DNA of 64,000 nucleotides from Hirsutella rhossiliensis (GCF_020360975.1 NW_025408684.1:1178001-1242000); one strand, 5' to 3'. Positions 10,446 to 22,505 are shown, counted from the first letter of the stretch. Program-made: numbers and translations. The notes: a model not told the origin generated them from the letters alone.

Positions 10446-10545
10446 TGTCGCGAAGACCATTGCGCCACGCAGGCAAAAGTGGAACGCGCGCTCCTATAGG
10501 TGCGCTGCAATTAATACATATAACTAACAACCGCGTTTTCCGACA
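10446..10545 (-). repeat. T-B 5' LTR
   Basis: 100-bp LTR with intact TG...CA ends (minus strand TGTCGG...CGCGACA). It pairs with 10,150-10,249. Confidence 0.92.
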
Positions 10546-10550
10546 ATCTT

Positions 10551-13500
10551 AGTCCTTTAATCCCTCTTAAACCTTCTAGTAAAATTATCGAAGTAAAGAG
10601 CTATAGTAGGTTAAGTACTTAAGTAGTTCCTAGGTATTTTCCTTTAGTCTATATCCCTTTTACTTAATAAGGTATTCTTATTACTAACCTTATTTTCTTA
10701 TATCTAGTATTTATTTTACTTTATATTCTTAATTATTATTAACTTCGATTTTTTCCTATAGTTTAGCGTTTTATAGCGCTAGTTTTAATAATAAGATATA
10801 AAATATTAGGTATATCTATATTATTATTAATAGCGAAAGTTTATAATTAACTTTTAAAATAGTTTCCTTAACCTTAAACGGTCTAAGTTTCTTAAAATCT
10901 AATTTATTACTTAGTCGTTTTATTTTAATATTTCGTTATATAAAGTAGACTATATCTCCCTCTTAAAAGATTAGTCCCTATAATCTTTTCCGATTATAGT
11001 AAGTAGATATTCGTTCTTTAATAAATTAAAGTTCTTATTATATTTCTTTATATAATTTTTATAGCTAATCTACTTATAGTATCGCCTATTCCGCTTATAG
11101 TCCTTATTAAGTAACCTTAAATACTTCTAGGTTATATCTATAATTAATATATACTAGTAAGAGCTTAGTTATTTCTATAACTAAGCTATTATAAGCTAGT
11201 TACGCTATTAGTAGCTATTTAACTTAATCGTTTTATTTATAGCTAATATAGTATTATAAATATTATTTAAGCGTTTAGTTAAGTCGTTTTATTTATCTAT
11301 CTATTTATAGGTAATAAGCTATACTAAGCTTATATTTCGTCCCTAATTATATTATAAGAGCTTACTAAAACTTAGCTATAAATATACTTCCTTTATTAAA
11401 GATAATCTTATTTAGTAGTCTATAATTACTAATAATTATTTATAGGAATATATATACTAGCTCTTTTATATTACTTACTTCTTTATATAGTAAAAAGTTT
11501 CTATACTTTATTAATCTATTAGTAATAACGAATATACTATTATACTTAACGTTAGTTATAAGTTCTTTTAATAATAGTAGCTTTATAATATAGTTAAAAG
11601 CTATTAAATCCTATAGTTTCTCTAGTACTAGTAGCGGTTATAATTCTCTATATAGTTTATATTATTTAGCTTTACTTTATATATAAAGTTTATATTCTTT
11701 AATAACTTATTATATTACTTTTTTAAGCTATAGGAAGTTATATTATCGTTTAATCCGTTTTATTATTCTTTAGATTCCTTAGTATCTATATATTAGATAT
11801 TTATATATATCTTATATAACTTTATCTTATAATTCTAGTAGTATCTAGATTTTATTTTTATATATTAAAACTTCTAAATATCCTATATTATATCCGTTTA
11901 GTACTTTATATTCTTTTATCTATTTTAGGATCTTTTAGTAAGTTAAGTTATTAGGTTATACTTTAAATATTATATTTAGCTATCGTTACTAGTAGTTCTT
12001 ATTTTTATTAATTTCTAGGAGCTATCTTTTTACTATAAGTGCCCTTATATTATAGTTACTTCGTCGACTAAAAGTATTAGCTCGACCGTTTTCTATTTCT
12101 TTTCTATAGATTATTTCGTAGTTAAATTCTAATAAGTATTCGGCCTATTAGATCTATTATCCGTTTAACTATTACGTTATTATAAAATATAAGATATTCT
12201 TATAGTCTATATAAACCTTAACTTTATATTTACTTTTAAGAAGGTAATATCGAAATTCCTTAAAAGCTTAAATAATTATAAGGAATTCTTTATCGTAGAT
12301 AAGGTAATTAAGTTCTATACTATATAGCTTTTTCGAGTAATATATAATTAGTTATAGTCTTTCTTTATTATCTTTTTATCTGATTTATACTCTTAAAGTA
12401 AAGTCTAATATATTAGTTTTAAGTTTAATTTATTATTTTAGATTAAAGGTAGTTAAGACTAGCTCTTACGTAATCGTAGTCTTAATATATTCGAAAGCTT
12501 TATTAGCTTTATCGTCCTATATAAATTCTTTTTCCTTCTTCGTTAAGTCGTATAATAGTACTATAATCTTTCCGAAATCTTTAATAAATCGTTAGTAGTA
12601 ATTTATAAATCCTAGGAAACTTTATATATCCTTAACGTTCTTTAGCGTTAGCTATTCTTTAACTAAGTTAATTTTATCTTATTATATTTATATCTCTCTT
12701 AGTAAGATTATATATCTAAGGAAGTCTACTTCCTATATATAGAACTTACTTTTTTCTAGTTTAACTAGTAACTTTATATTTTAAAGTACGCGGAGTACCT
12801 TATAGATATATTCCTTATATTCTTCTAGGGTATCTAAGAAGATTAAGATATTATCTAGGTATACTACTATAAAGATATATAAGTATTCGTATAGGATATT
12901 TTATTAAGATTATACTAGTAACCTATCTAAAGGTATCTAGAACTTTAACGTTAAATAGGAAGGAAAAACTAAAGTACTTAGAGGAAAACCCTCCCCTCTT
13001 TTATAGCTAGTCCGCCCTTATACTAGGTCGCGGTTATAATATATAGGAATCTTACGCTAGCTATCTTAGGTATTATTATAGTTAGTCGGAATTATATTAG
13101 CCCTGCTATAAAGTAACCTTAGAAAGTAACTCCTTTACGTACGTAGGGTATATAGCGTTAATCGGTAGTACGAGCGTTTTTAGTTAACGGTTAATAGTTA
13201 ATTATATAATTATCTCCGACCTTATCCTATAACGATATCTTCCTAGGCTCTACCTTATTTTTCCGCTATAAGGCTTAGCGGGCTATTTTTTTATTAATAC
13301 CGGCCTTTAGCCGGGCTAGTAGTTAGGTTATTATACTAGCTTCGCGCCGTACTTATTAAGTTACTAGTATCGGCCCTAGGTTTTTATTTTCCTAGTTAGG
13401 GGGCCTAGACCGGGGTTAGGGGGAGGTCCTAATAAATTCGTCGCTAGGTCTAAGTAGGCGAGGTCTAGGCCGGCCTACTTATAGCGGGGCTAGACTGCTA

Positions 13501-15490
13501 GTATATTTATAAGCGCTTTTAAAAGCGCTAATTAGCTAATTAATAAGTAGGTTAGCGTAGTCTACTAGTCTAACTAAAAATTAATTATACCCTTAGCTAG
13601 ATTTAAACTAACTCTAGCGTTATAGCTAGTAGGCTTCCTAGGTATATAACTACTATACTATAAGGGTTTATATAGGATATTATTAATTATCCGTTAAAAG
13701 GTAGCTAGTATATTTATAAGTCTAAATAGTATTACTAGATATTTAAATAGTTTAAATTTTATTTTAAAGGCTATTATCTATTCGCGTCCCTTTTTTATAC
13801 GTATTAAGTTATAGGCGCCTTTAAAGTTAAGGGCTATAAACTATTTTTTACTATATAGTTAATCTCGTAGTTCTAATATAAGCGGTAATAGTATTCGGTC
13901 TTTTATTATAATATCGTTTAAGCGTTTATAGTTAATAACTAGTTATAGCTTACCGTTTTTCTTTAAAATAAATATAACTAGATAGCTTACTTTAGATATT
14001 AATATTTATATATATCTTTTTTATAGATTCTTATTAAGGTAGTCGTATAGCGTTTATAGTTACTTTTCGTTTAGGTTATAGATTTTATAGAACGTCGGCG
14101 TTATTCTATCCTTAAGATAAATTTCGTAGTCTTATTAGCTATATTTCGGTAACCTTATCTTAAGTTTTTCTTTAAAGAGTTTATTATATTTTTAGTATTC
14201 CTAAGGGATATTCTTTATTCTATCTTATAAGCTTTATTTTTTCTTTTAAGAGCTAGTTTCTCTTAACTTAATCTCTTTATTAATTTATTTAAGGTCTTTC
14301 CTTAAAGTAATAATAACTCTTTAGATCTTTATATTATATCCTTTATTTTATTTATATTAGATACTAGGTTATATAGCTATATTAGTTAGTATATAGGTCT
14401 TATTAATCGATTTTATTATATCCGCTAATTTAGTTACTATTTTCGTTTATATCGCTAAAGCCTATAATAATTTACTTAAACGGTTATCCCTTTTATCCTA
14501 TTTAATAGCTAAATTATTATAAAATTTTACTTTCTCTTAAATCTACTAGTCTTAGAAACTTATATCTTTATCTTAATATAGCTAGCTAGTTTTCTAGTTA
14601 ATTAGTAGGTTGCTCTCTTATAGCTATAGAAGCCTTAATATAAGGTTATATTTTTTAATATTTATAATATTAAAGTTAACTTATTTATTATAGCCTTAGA
14701 TATTAATATTAAGGTAATTAATCTCTATATTAATAATTCCGTTATTATAGTTAAAGGCCTCTTCTTTAATATTTATAAGTTTATATAGATCTATCTTATA
14801 TCTCTATATAAGTTAATAACGATTAATAACTTTAAGTAAAATATAGTTACTTATCGCGCTATAGTCTAAAAGTATATATACGTAATATCCTATAATTTAG
14901 ATATTTAATACTATTTAGTTGCTATAGCTTACCGTTACTATATATAAGGTCCTTAGATCTTATTATATTATACTAGTCTATAGCCCTTTTATAGATAGCG
15001 TACCTTATTTTTTACCTAGTCCTTATTTATTTTATTTAGGTATTCTTCTTTAATTTATTATTAATATCGTTTCTTTATATTTTCGTTATATAGTATTATA
15101 TTAAGGCTTATGAGACTAATTTCTTATAGCTAATTAAAGATTTCTTATTTCTTAACGCTATATTATTTATATTATACTACTTTATAGTTAATTATATACT
15201 ATACTTTATAATTCTATTTATTTTTATACTAAAGGTTAAGTTTTTATTCTATATCTTTTTATTTTTTATATAGTATTTTTATATTAATTCTTTCTTAGTT
15301 AAATATAGCTTATAGCCTTTATATATATTACTAATAATCTTTTAGTATACTATTATATTATTTATACTATACTTATACTTTTTTATATTTATAAATTCTA
15401 TAGTTTAAGTATATATATTTATTATAATTTTCTTTATTATATTTAACTTATTATATAACTCTTTAAAAGATTAAGGGTTTAGATATCTTA
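10551..15490 (-). pseudogene. G1-C pol relic
   Basis: Minus-strand polymerase. The chromodomain is at about 10,640-10,740, and the integrase at roughly 10,750-12,100 with the Asp-Arg-Gln-Thr-Glu-Arg-like box at 11,279-11,323. RNase H and then reverse transcriptase follow, with the catalytic Tyr-Leu-Asp-Asn at 12,850-12,861 (complement). A 770-bp insertion interrupts the reverse transcriptase at 12,901-13,670. The protease side lies near 15,000-15,490. The first 80-90 bases (10,551-10,640) overlap the end of the antisense frame. Stops fall in every frame and nearly all CA/TG sites are gone. Confidence 0.87.
12901..13670. mobile_element. 770-bp insertion with 11-bp TSD, probably a non-autonomous DNA transposon
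   Basis: G1-B and G1-A lack this segment. It is bounded by the 11-bp repeat TATAGGATATT at 12,890-12,900 and 13,671-13,681. A duplication of 9-11 bp is typical of Mutator-like elements. The ends share a degenerate inverted TTATA...TAGTA pattern over about 25 bases, as expected for short TIRs blurred by RIP. The interior is GC-richer than its host and I could not read a protein in it. An 18-bp palindrome AGCGCTTTTAAAAGCGCT lies at about 13,513-13,530. The insertion is secure; the superfamily is a guess. Confidence 0.7.
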
Positions 15491-17531
15491 AAGCGAGTAG
15501 CGTTATATTATTCCTTTATTTTAGTATATTTATAGATTTTATATGTCTCTAAAAGATATCTTATTAATAAACCGTAATTATCGCGGTATTTAAGTAGTAT
15601 ACTATAATCGGGTTCTAATAATATAACTTAGTTATTTAAGTAGCGTTAATTAATTTTCTAATAGTTTAGTTCTATACTTAAGTAGGGTTTTAAAAGTACT
15701 TATCCTTTAAACCTAACTAAGAAAGCGTTATATTATACTTTTATTTAAAAGTATATTATATAATCTAAGTAGATATATAATATCTATAAAATATACTTAT
15801 AGTACTTATAAGTAAGTAGTATTTATAGATTATCTTTAAATTCTCCTTATAATTACTATTCTTATTATAGAGCTATAAAGGTATCGACTATAGTAATAGC
15901 TATAACGTAGTCTCTTTTATATAGTACTAGTTAATATCGAATTAATATAGCTTATTAGTTTTCTATAAGAATTTAAGGTATTTATTAGGTTTTAATTTTA
16001 AGTATTTCTTTAAAAATTTTAAAGTATAAAGCGTATTCTTTAATTATAGTATTTTCCCTTAATAGTAAGGGTAGTAATATAAGTTTATTCTTATCTTTTA
16101 TTTCTCTAGGTATTTCTTATTCTTTAAAGCTTATATTATTAATACTTCGTTATTTCTTCTTAGGTTATTATTTAAGTTTTATAAGTATAAGGGCTATATT
16201 TATATCTTCTTTATTATATTATTTATAGACTACCTATTATTATTATCGATTTTTATTTTATATATCCTCCTAGAATTATTTACCGTTCTTCTTAATTTAG
16301 TCTTAAGAGACTCCTTTAAGATAGGGGTATTTTAGTTCTACGAATTTAACTTATTTCTATATTTTAGGATCCCTTTATTATATTATTATAAAGGTCTTCT
16401 TTAATAGCTTTAAGAACTATTTAGTACTATTTTTATTACTTAAGTATACTATATATTCGTCGTTATAGTATATAGTTTAACTAAGGAGTTTATACTTTAG
16501 TTCCTATCTATTAATAGTATTTAAGTATTTCTTACCTTTTAGGGCTAATACTTAGTAGGTTTTCTTCTCTTTATAAGGTTATCTATATTTTTTAAAGTAA
16601 TATCTAAGTTTCCTATAGTTAAAATACTTTCTTTTACTTTTCTATATTATATCTAGATCTATCCTACCTAGGTTAGTTATATAGGCATAGGTAATAGGAG
16701 TTTCGCGCTTCTTTTTATAATTAGCGTATTAGCTAAAGTTATTTCTATAAAAAGGGTTTTAGTTTCCTCTTCCTTATTTCTTTTCTTAGCGTCGCGTATA
16801 CTATCTATCGTTAATTCGTACTACTATAGTAATATAGTCTAAGAGGTTATTAAGTTAATTTTCCTTATAAAGCTTATCCTTAACTTCTTTTTTAAGCTTA
16901 TTATAGAATCGTAATATAAGGGGTTCGTTGTCTTAATTAAGCTTTAAGGTAACTTAATAAAACTTTATAGTATAATTTAATATTAAGATCCTTTATTAAA
17001 GTTCTTAAAGTTTTTATTTAGCTTCTTATTCTTTATTAGTTATTCTAAATACCTTTATAATAGCTTCTTTAAATCCTTAGAAACTAGTAAAGACTTTATC
17101 TATTTCGTTATCTCGTTACGCTAATTAGTTATTAAGAAAGTCCTTTATAATAGGTCTAAACTAAGTAAGTACCGTTTTAGATAAATAATTTCCTATATAA
17201 AGTACCTTTTTAACTAGGTCTAAGAGTTTAGTAAGGTAAAACTAGTAGTAGGCTTTAAGTTAAGTAAGAAAGTCTTAAAGTATACTATAAGTACTATTAA
17301 ATAGTCTTAGCTATTTTAGTTTAACTACTTCTCTAAGGTCCTTAACTTATCTATTACCTCCTTTATTCCTAAGTAACTATACCTTATATTAAAGGGTAAT
17401 AATCGCGTATTATATCCTAAGGCAATATAGTAGCTTTAGAGTTAGTTAATCTAGCTTACTATATAGGTATATTAATAGTTATAATATTACTTAAAGTAAC
17501 GCGGTATTATACTAAATAAGAGCTTTTAATA
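15491..17531 (-). pseudogene. G1-C gag and protease-side relic with zinc knuckle
   Basis: Minus-strand capsid/nucleocapsid region directly after the 5' LTR. The zinc knuckle at 16,585-16,626 reads with the exact C-X2-C-X4-H-X4-C spacing: all three Cys and the His are TAT codons, as TGT and CAT become under RIP. A basic Lys-rich stretch lies just before it. About 950 bases between the LTR and the knuckle would encode the capsid part. The 1.1 kb after it, down to 15,491, should hold the protease. I saw no clear primer-binding site next to the 5' LTR. Confidence 0.82.
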
Positions 17532-17980
17532 TATAATAACTCGTATTATTCCTAAGGGATAAACCTATTAAGGGGTTTATATTAATAGATATAATAAGGC
17601 GTAGTCTAAGTAATAATAAGTTTATTACGTTAGTAATAAGTTAGAGGTTATAGACTATAGACTATAACTAGGTAATTAAAATTAAAGATAAATCGTAATA
17701 AAGATCTATATTAAAAGCTAGAGAGCTATTTATTTAAAGAAGTAAAAGTAGGTAGCTATATATACCTATAAAGACTATCCTTAGATTATAGGCCTAGCTA
17801 TAATCCCTAACGTTAGATCGTATAAAGTATAATAATCTTATTAATCCTAAATTACTTAGATCTTTACGATCCCTTTAATCCTATATCTATTAGATAGTTA
17901 TACCGACTATTTATCTATTAGACTATATTACGTACTTAATATAGTCGACTATTAGCGGCCTAGTAGCTATAGTTATAATA
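17532..17980 (-). repeat. G1-C 5' LTR
   Basis: 449-bp LTR matching 8,950-9,400 and 20,021-20,470 with transitions. Its right end meets the TSD TAAGT at 17,981. Confidence 0.9.
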
Positions 17981-20020
17981 TAAGTAGCGTTATACTATTC
18001 TTTTATTTTAGTATATTTATAGATTTTATATATCTTTAAAAGATATCTTATTAATAAACTATAATTATCGCGGTATTTAAGTAGTATACTATAATTAAGT
18101 TCTAATAATATAACTTAGTCGTTTAAGTAGCCTTAATCGATTTTCTAGTAGTTTAGTTTTATACTTAAGTAAGGTCTTAAAAGTACTTATCCCTTAAACT
18201 TAACTAAGAAGGCATTATATTATACCTTTATCTAAAAGTATATTATATAATCTAAGTAAATATATAATATTTATAAAATATACTTATAGTACTTATAAGT
18301 AAGTAGTATTTATAGATTATCTTTAAATTCTCCTTATAGTTACTATTCTTATTATAGAGCTATAAAGGTATTAACTATAGCGATAGCTATAGTATAGTCT
18401 CCTTTATATAGTACTAGTTAATATTAAATTAATATAGCTTATTAGTTTTTTATAAGAATTTAAGGTATTTATTAGGTTTTAATTTTAAGTATTCCTTTAA
18501 ATTTTTTAAAGTATAAAGTATATCCTTTAATTATAGCGTTTTCCTTTAGTAATAAAGGTAGTAGTATAAGTTCGTTCTTATCTTTTATTTCTTTAGGTAT
18601 TTCTTATTTTTTAAAGCTTATATTATCGATATTTTATTATTCCTCTTTAAGTTATTATCTAAGTTTTATAAGTATAAGGGCTATATCTATATCTTCTTTA
18701 TTATATTATTTATAAACTACTTATTATTATTATTAATTTTTATTTTATATATCTTCCTAGAATTATTTACTATTTTTCTTAATTTAGTCTTTAAAGACTC
18801 CTTTAAAATAAAGGTATTTTAGTTCTATAAATTTAACTTATTTTTATATTTTAAGATCCCTTTATTATATTATTATAAGGGTTTTCCTTAATAGCTTTAA
18901 GAACTATTTAATACCGTTCTTATTACTTAAGTATACTATATATTTATCGTTATAGTATATAATCTAACTAAGGAGTTTATACTTTAGTTCTTATTTATTA
19001 GTAGCGTTTAAGTATTTCTTACCTTTTAAGGCTAGTACTTAGTAGGTTTTCTTCTCCTTATAAGGTTATTTATATTCCTTAGAGTAATATCTAAGTTTCT
19101 TATAATTAAAATATTTTCCTTTACTTTTCTATATTATATTTAAATCTATCTTACTTAAGTTAGTTATATAAGCGTAGGTAATAAGAGTTTCGCGCTTCTT
19201 TTTATAGTTAGCGTGTTAATTAAAATTATTTCTATAAAAAGGGTTTTAGTTTCCTCTTCCTTATTTCTTTTCTTAGTATCGTATATACTATCTATTATCG
19301 ATTTATATTACTATAGTAATATAGTTTAAGAGGTTATTAAGTTAATTTTCCTTATAAAGCTTATCTTTAATATTTTCTTTAAGCTTATTATAGAATTATA
19401 ATATAAGGGGTTCGTTATCTTAATTAAGCTTTAAGGTAACTTAATAAAACTTTATAGTATAATTTAATACTAAGATCTTTTATTAAAGTTCTTAAAGTTT
19501 TTATTTAGCTTCTTATTCCTTATTAGTTATTCTAAATACCTTTATAATAGCTTCTTTAAATTCTTAGAAACTAGTAAAGACTTTATCTATCTTATTATCT
19601 TATTACGCTAGTTAGTTATTAAGAAAATCCCTTATAATAAGTCTAAACTAAGTAAGTTTTATTCTAGATAAATAATTTCCTATATAAAGTACCTTTTTAA
19701 CTAGGTCTAAGAGTTTAATAAGGTAAAACTAATAGTAGGCCTTAAGTTAAGTAAGAAAGTCTTAAAGTATACTATAAGTACTATTAAATAGTCCTAGCTA
19801 TTTTAGTTTAACTACTTTTCTAAGCTCCTTAATTTATCTATTACCTCTTTTATTCCTAAGTAACTATACCTTATATCGAAGGGTAATAATCTTATATATT
19901 ATATCTTAAAGTAATATAGTAGCTCTAGAGTTAGTTAATCTAGCTTACTATATAGGTATATTAATAGTTATAATATTACTTAAAGTAACGCGGTATTATA
20001 TTAAATAAGAGCTTTTAATA
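17981..20020 (-). pseudogene. G1-B gag and protease-side relic with zinc knuckle
   Basis: Second half of G1-B, resuming exactly where its pol block stops at 8,949 (5 bp duplicated). It parallels 15,495-17,531 over its whole length. The zinc knuckle at 19,072-19,113 keeps C-X2-C-X4-H-X4-C spacing with Tyr codons at the ligand positions and a Lys-Glu before the last Cys. It is more AT-rich than the G1-C counterpart in several places, consistent with an older copy. Confidence 0.82.
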
Positions 20021-20470
20021 TATAACGACTAGTATTATTCTTAAGGGATAAACCTATTAAGGGGTTTATATTAGTAGATATAATAGGGCGTGGTCTAAGT
20101 AATAATATATATATTATATTAGTAATAAGTTAAAGGTCGTAAACTATAGATTATAACTAAGTAATTAAAATTAAAGGTAGAATTATAATAAAGATTTATA
20201 TTAAAAGCTAGAGAGCTATCTATTTAAAGGAGTAAAAGTAGGTAGCTATATATACTTATAAAGACTATCCTTAGATTATAGGCCTAGCTATAATCCTTAA
20301 TATTAGATCGTATAAAGCATAATAATCTCGTTAATCTTAGATTACTTAGATCTCTATAATCTCCTTAATCTTATATCTATTAAATAGTTATACTAACTAT
20401 TTATTTATTAAACTATATTATATACTTAATACGGTCGACTATTAATAGCTTAGTAGCTATAGTTATAATA
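20021..20470 (-). repeat. G1-B 5' LTR
   Basis: 450-bp LTR, TATAACGACTAG...GTTATAATA on the plus strand. The next five bases, CTATC, would be its target duplication; the partner lies outside the window. Confidence 0.87.
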
Positions 20471-21287
20471 CTATCGCTACTATATAGCGTATACTTATAA
20501 AGCTTTTAAAAGCGCGGCGTTTACTTATAGCCTTATACTACCTTTATTAACTAGCTTATATACTTACTATAGTTAGTAAGTATAATTATAAAGATAAGTA
20601 GCTCTTATAAAGCTAGCGTAATTAAATTCTATAGCTATATAAGCTTTATACTATCTTTTTATACTATAGTCCCTACTACTTATAAGAGTATCTCTTTAAA
20701 ATTAAGGAGGAATTTACTAAAGGTTTATCTATCTCTTTACTTAAGGGTTTATAGCCTATCTTATACCTTCTCCCGCTCTTATATATTACCGAACGTATAT
20801 ATAAGGTATTAAAAGAAGTCTTATAGGTTACGTTTACCTTTAAGGCCGCCTTTATCTTAGAATCTAAAGATCTATTATATTTAAGGCTCTTATAGCGTAT
20901 AAAGGAGTAAATACTATACTATATCGCGATAGCTATTTAGGCCTTATTTCTTATTAGTTATAAACTTTATCTATAGCTAGCTAAGAAAGAAGTAAAAGGA
21001 CTTTAGCTTGCTATCTTAAGTTAGCTAAGGGAGTAGCTTTTATATTAGTAGTATCGCTACTATAACTAACGGTATAGAGGTTATAGGGGTTAAAGCTAAT
21101 CTTATAAACGGCTCCCTTAGTATAGCGAGAACCTTATCCTTCTTACTAGCCGTCGCGCTTTTAATTACTTTTAAGATAGCTATAATACTTCCTATCTATC
21201 TAAGGAGGGGTAGAGTACTTCCTTAAGGAGGTAGCACCCTTTTTAAAGAGATATTTATTAGATCTATTAGTTAATAGCTTATACTAT
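20471..21287 (+). pseudogene. Unidentified coding-like relic
   Basis: About 0.8 kb not matching the repeats around it. With stops read as Gln/Trp, the plus strand gives a plausible protein rich in Leu, Lys and Arg. Near 21,030-21,070 there is a basic Tyr/Arg run, and near 21,190-21,240 a Lys-Glu-Gly stretch. No family motif was recognised. It could be the internal part of the element into which the solo LTR at 21,288 and perhaps G1-B inserted. Frame and strand are tentative. Confidence 0.3.
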
Positions 21288-21478
21288 TATAAAGTAAGTA
21301 AAGGTATATATAAGTACTATCTATAAGATAATATTAATAAGCTATATAAAGCTCTCTTATATATAGCTAGCTTATATATATATATATAGGATCTAGCCCT
21401 TTATATATAACTATATAGCTTAGGCTATAGCCTAAGCCTATAACTTATAATAGTTAAAGACTCTTATAACTATAACTT
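21288..21478 (-). repeat. Solo LTR of the G3 family
   Basis: 191-bp element with RIP-altered TG...CA ends and a perfect TSD ACTAT (21,283-21,287 and 21,479-21,483). It matches the G3 3' LTR at 58,460-58,642 base for base apart mainly from transitions, including a 22-bp near-palindrome at 21,417-21,438. No internal sequence is attached, so it is a solo LTR left by recombination. Confidence 0.88.
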
Positions 21479-21489
21479 ATTTTACTTAA

Positions 21490-22505
21490 GTAAAAACCTC
21501 TTATAAAAAAAGATATAAGAAGTATATAAAAATATATAAAGGTAAAAGTAAAAGTAAAAGGTTAGATAAAAAGGGTAAAGATATTTAATTCTTATAAGGG
21601 TAGTAATTATAATAAGAAAGTAATTATTATATTATATTTATTATCCTTCTTTCTTTAATTTAACGCCTTTTTTATACTTATTTAATATCTTAATTAATAA
21701 AGAAGATCCTACTTAAAGAAGCTATTAATATCTTCTTAACTACTAAACTTTCTATTAGTTTTTCCTATTTATTCTAGCTATTATTAGTATATCTATCTTA
21801 TTTCTTACTACTTTTATAAGAAGCTATTACTACTTTTACTTTCCTTTATACCCTTACCTTCTTTTTTATACTTTCTTTTAGCTCTTTCTTTTTAACTAGT
21901 TTTTTAGCTTCCTAGGTCCCTCTTACTATAAGATATCTCTAAGAACTATAAAATTAAGCTACGCTTTATAATATACCCTTTTAGCTATAACTTACTTTTA
22001 TAAAAAGGGTAAAGCTAAATAATTAAGCTAGTAAGTATATAAAGAAGGTCTTAGTTTATACTTATCCCTTACTTAAGAAATCTAGGTTTTAGCCTTAAGC
22101 TTTTTTAGACCTACTTTAAAAAAAGGGGCTTAAGAAGGAAATTAAGTCTTATAAGAAAAGGCGTCTTTCTTTTTTAAGAAGAATAAGACTTAATTAAGCT
22201 AAGGGCCCTCCTTTAAAATAAGTCTTAGTTCCTTTCTTTAGCTATAAACGTTTCCTTTTTTATATATACTATTAGCTCCTCTTAAATACTAATAAATATC
22301 GATATATTATAGCTAGGTTAATAGCTTACTATTATCTTTTATAAGAATCTATATAGTCTATATATTATTATATTTTATAGCTAATAAAAATAAAATTTAT
22401 AGTAATATAGATATTAATAGCTAGCTAAGGGAAATTACTTTTTTTAATACTTTTAAAAAAGCTAGTAGCTTTACCTTTATACTTAAAGTTATAATAGTAG
22501 CTTAC
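21490..22505 (-). pseudogene. Cop-C: truncated Copia relic (3' LTR and RNase H part)
   Basis: Third copy of the Copia family, matching the first 1.2 kb of Cop-A (23,167-24,400) and Cop-B (43,517-44,720). It lacks about 200 bases present in both, corresponding to about 23,990-24,180, and stops abruptly near 22,505. It is the most AT-rich of the three copies. It would cover the 3' LTR and the RNase H end of pol. Confidence 0.75.

Larger units (their letters stand above)
10150..10545 (-). mobile_element. T-B: TRIM (miniature LTR element), nearly unmutated
   Basis: A 396-bp element with two 100-bp direct terminal repeats and 196 bp between them, flanked by a perfect TSD ATCTT (10,145-10,149 and 10,546-10,550). 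On the minus strand each LTR runs TGTCGG...CGACA. The left LTR has lost its final CA to TA. A purine tract precedes the 3' LTR and a primer-binding site follows the 5' LTR, so all cis signals for reverse transcription are present with no coding capacity. Unlike its surroundings it keeps many CA and TG dinucleotides, so it arrived after the main RIP wave or escaped it. The internal part holds a tRNA T-arm-like segment and a G/C hairpin (10,411-10,430). Confidence 0.93.
8950..17980 (-). mobile_element. G1-C: complete but RIP-inactivated Ty3/Gypsy chromovirus
   Basis: Minus-strand LTR retrotransposon with both LTRs (5' at 17,532-17,980, 3' at 8,950-9,400). The perfect 5-bp TSD TAAGT lies at 8,945-8,949 and 17,981-17,985. 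Of 9,031 bp, 396 are the TRIM T-B and 770 a second insertion, leaving about 7.85 kb for the element. Order on the minus strand: LTR, gag with zinc knuckle, protease, reverse transcriptase, RNase H, integrase, chromodomain, 3' region with an opposite-strand ORF, polypurine tract, LTR. It is inserted in G1-B. No coding frame is open. Confidence 0.92.
4889..20470 (-). mobile_element. G1-B: oldest Ty3/Gypsy copy, split by G1-C
   Basis: Minus-strand chromovirus present as two blocks, 4,889-8,949 (chromodomain back to the protease/gag junction) and 17,981-20,470 (gag plus 5' LTR). The blocks are contiguous in G1-C, so removing G1-C (8,950-17,980, TSD TAAGT) restores one element. Its chromodomain end is cut by the G1-A insertion and its 3' LTR lies outside the window. 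This explains why a gag-LTR unit appears twice in a row at 15,490-20,470 without any tandem duplication. Confidence 0.87.

Noticed and set aside
15490..20470. Apparent tandem duplication of a gag-LTR unit.
   Set aside because: Explained by insertion of G1-C into G1-B: the second unit continues the G1-B pol block at 8,949 with a shared TAAGT.
1..20470. Mitochondrial or plastid DNA because of the high AT content.
   Set aside because: The bias is specific (CA/TG missing) and the content is nuclear LTR retrotransposons with chromodomains.
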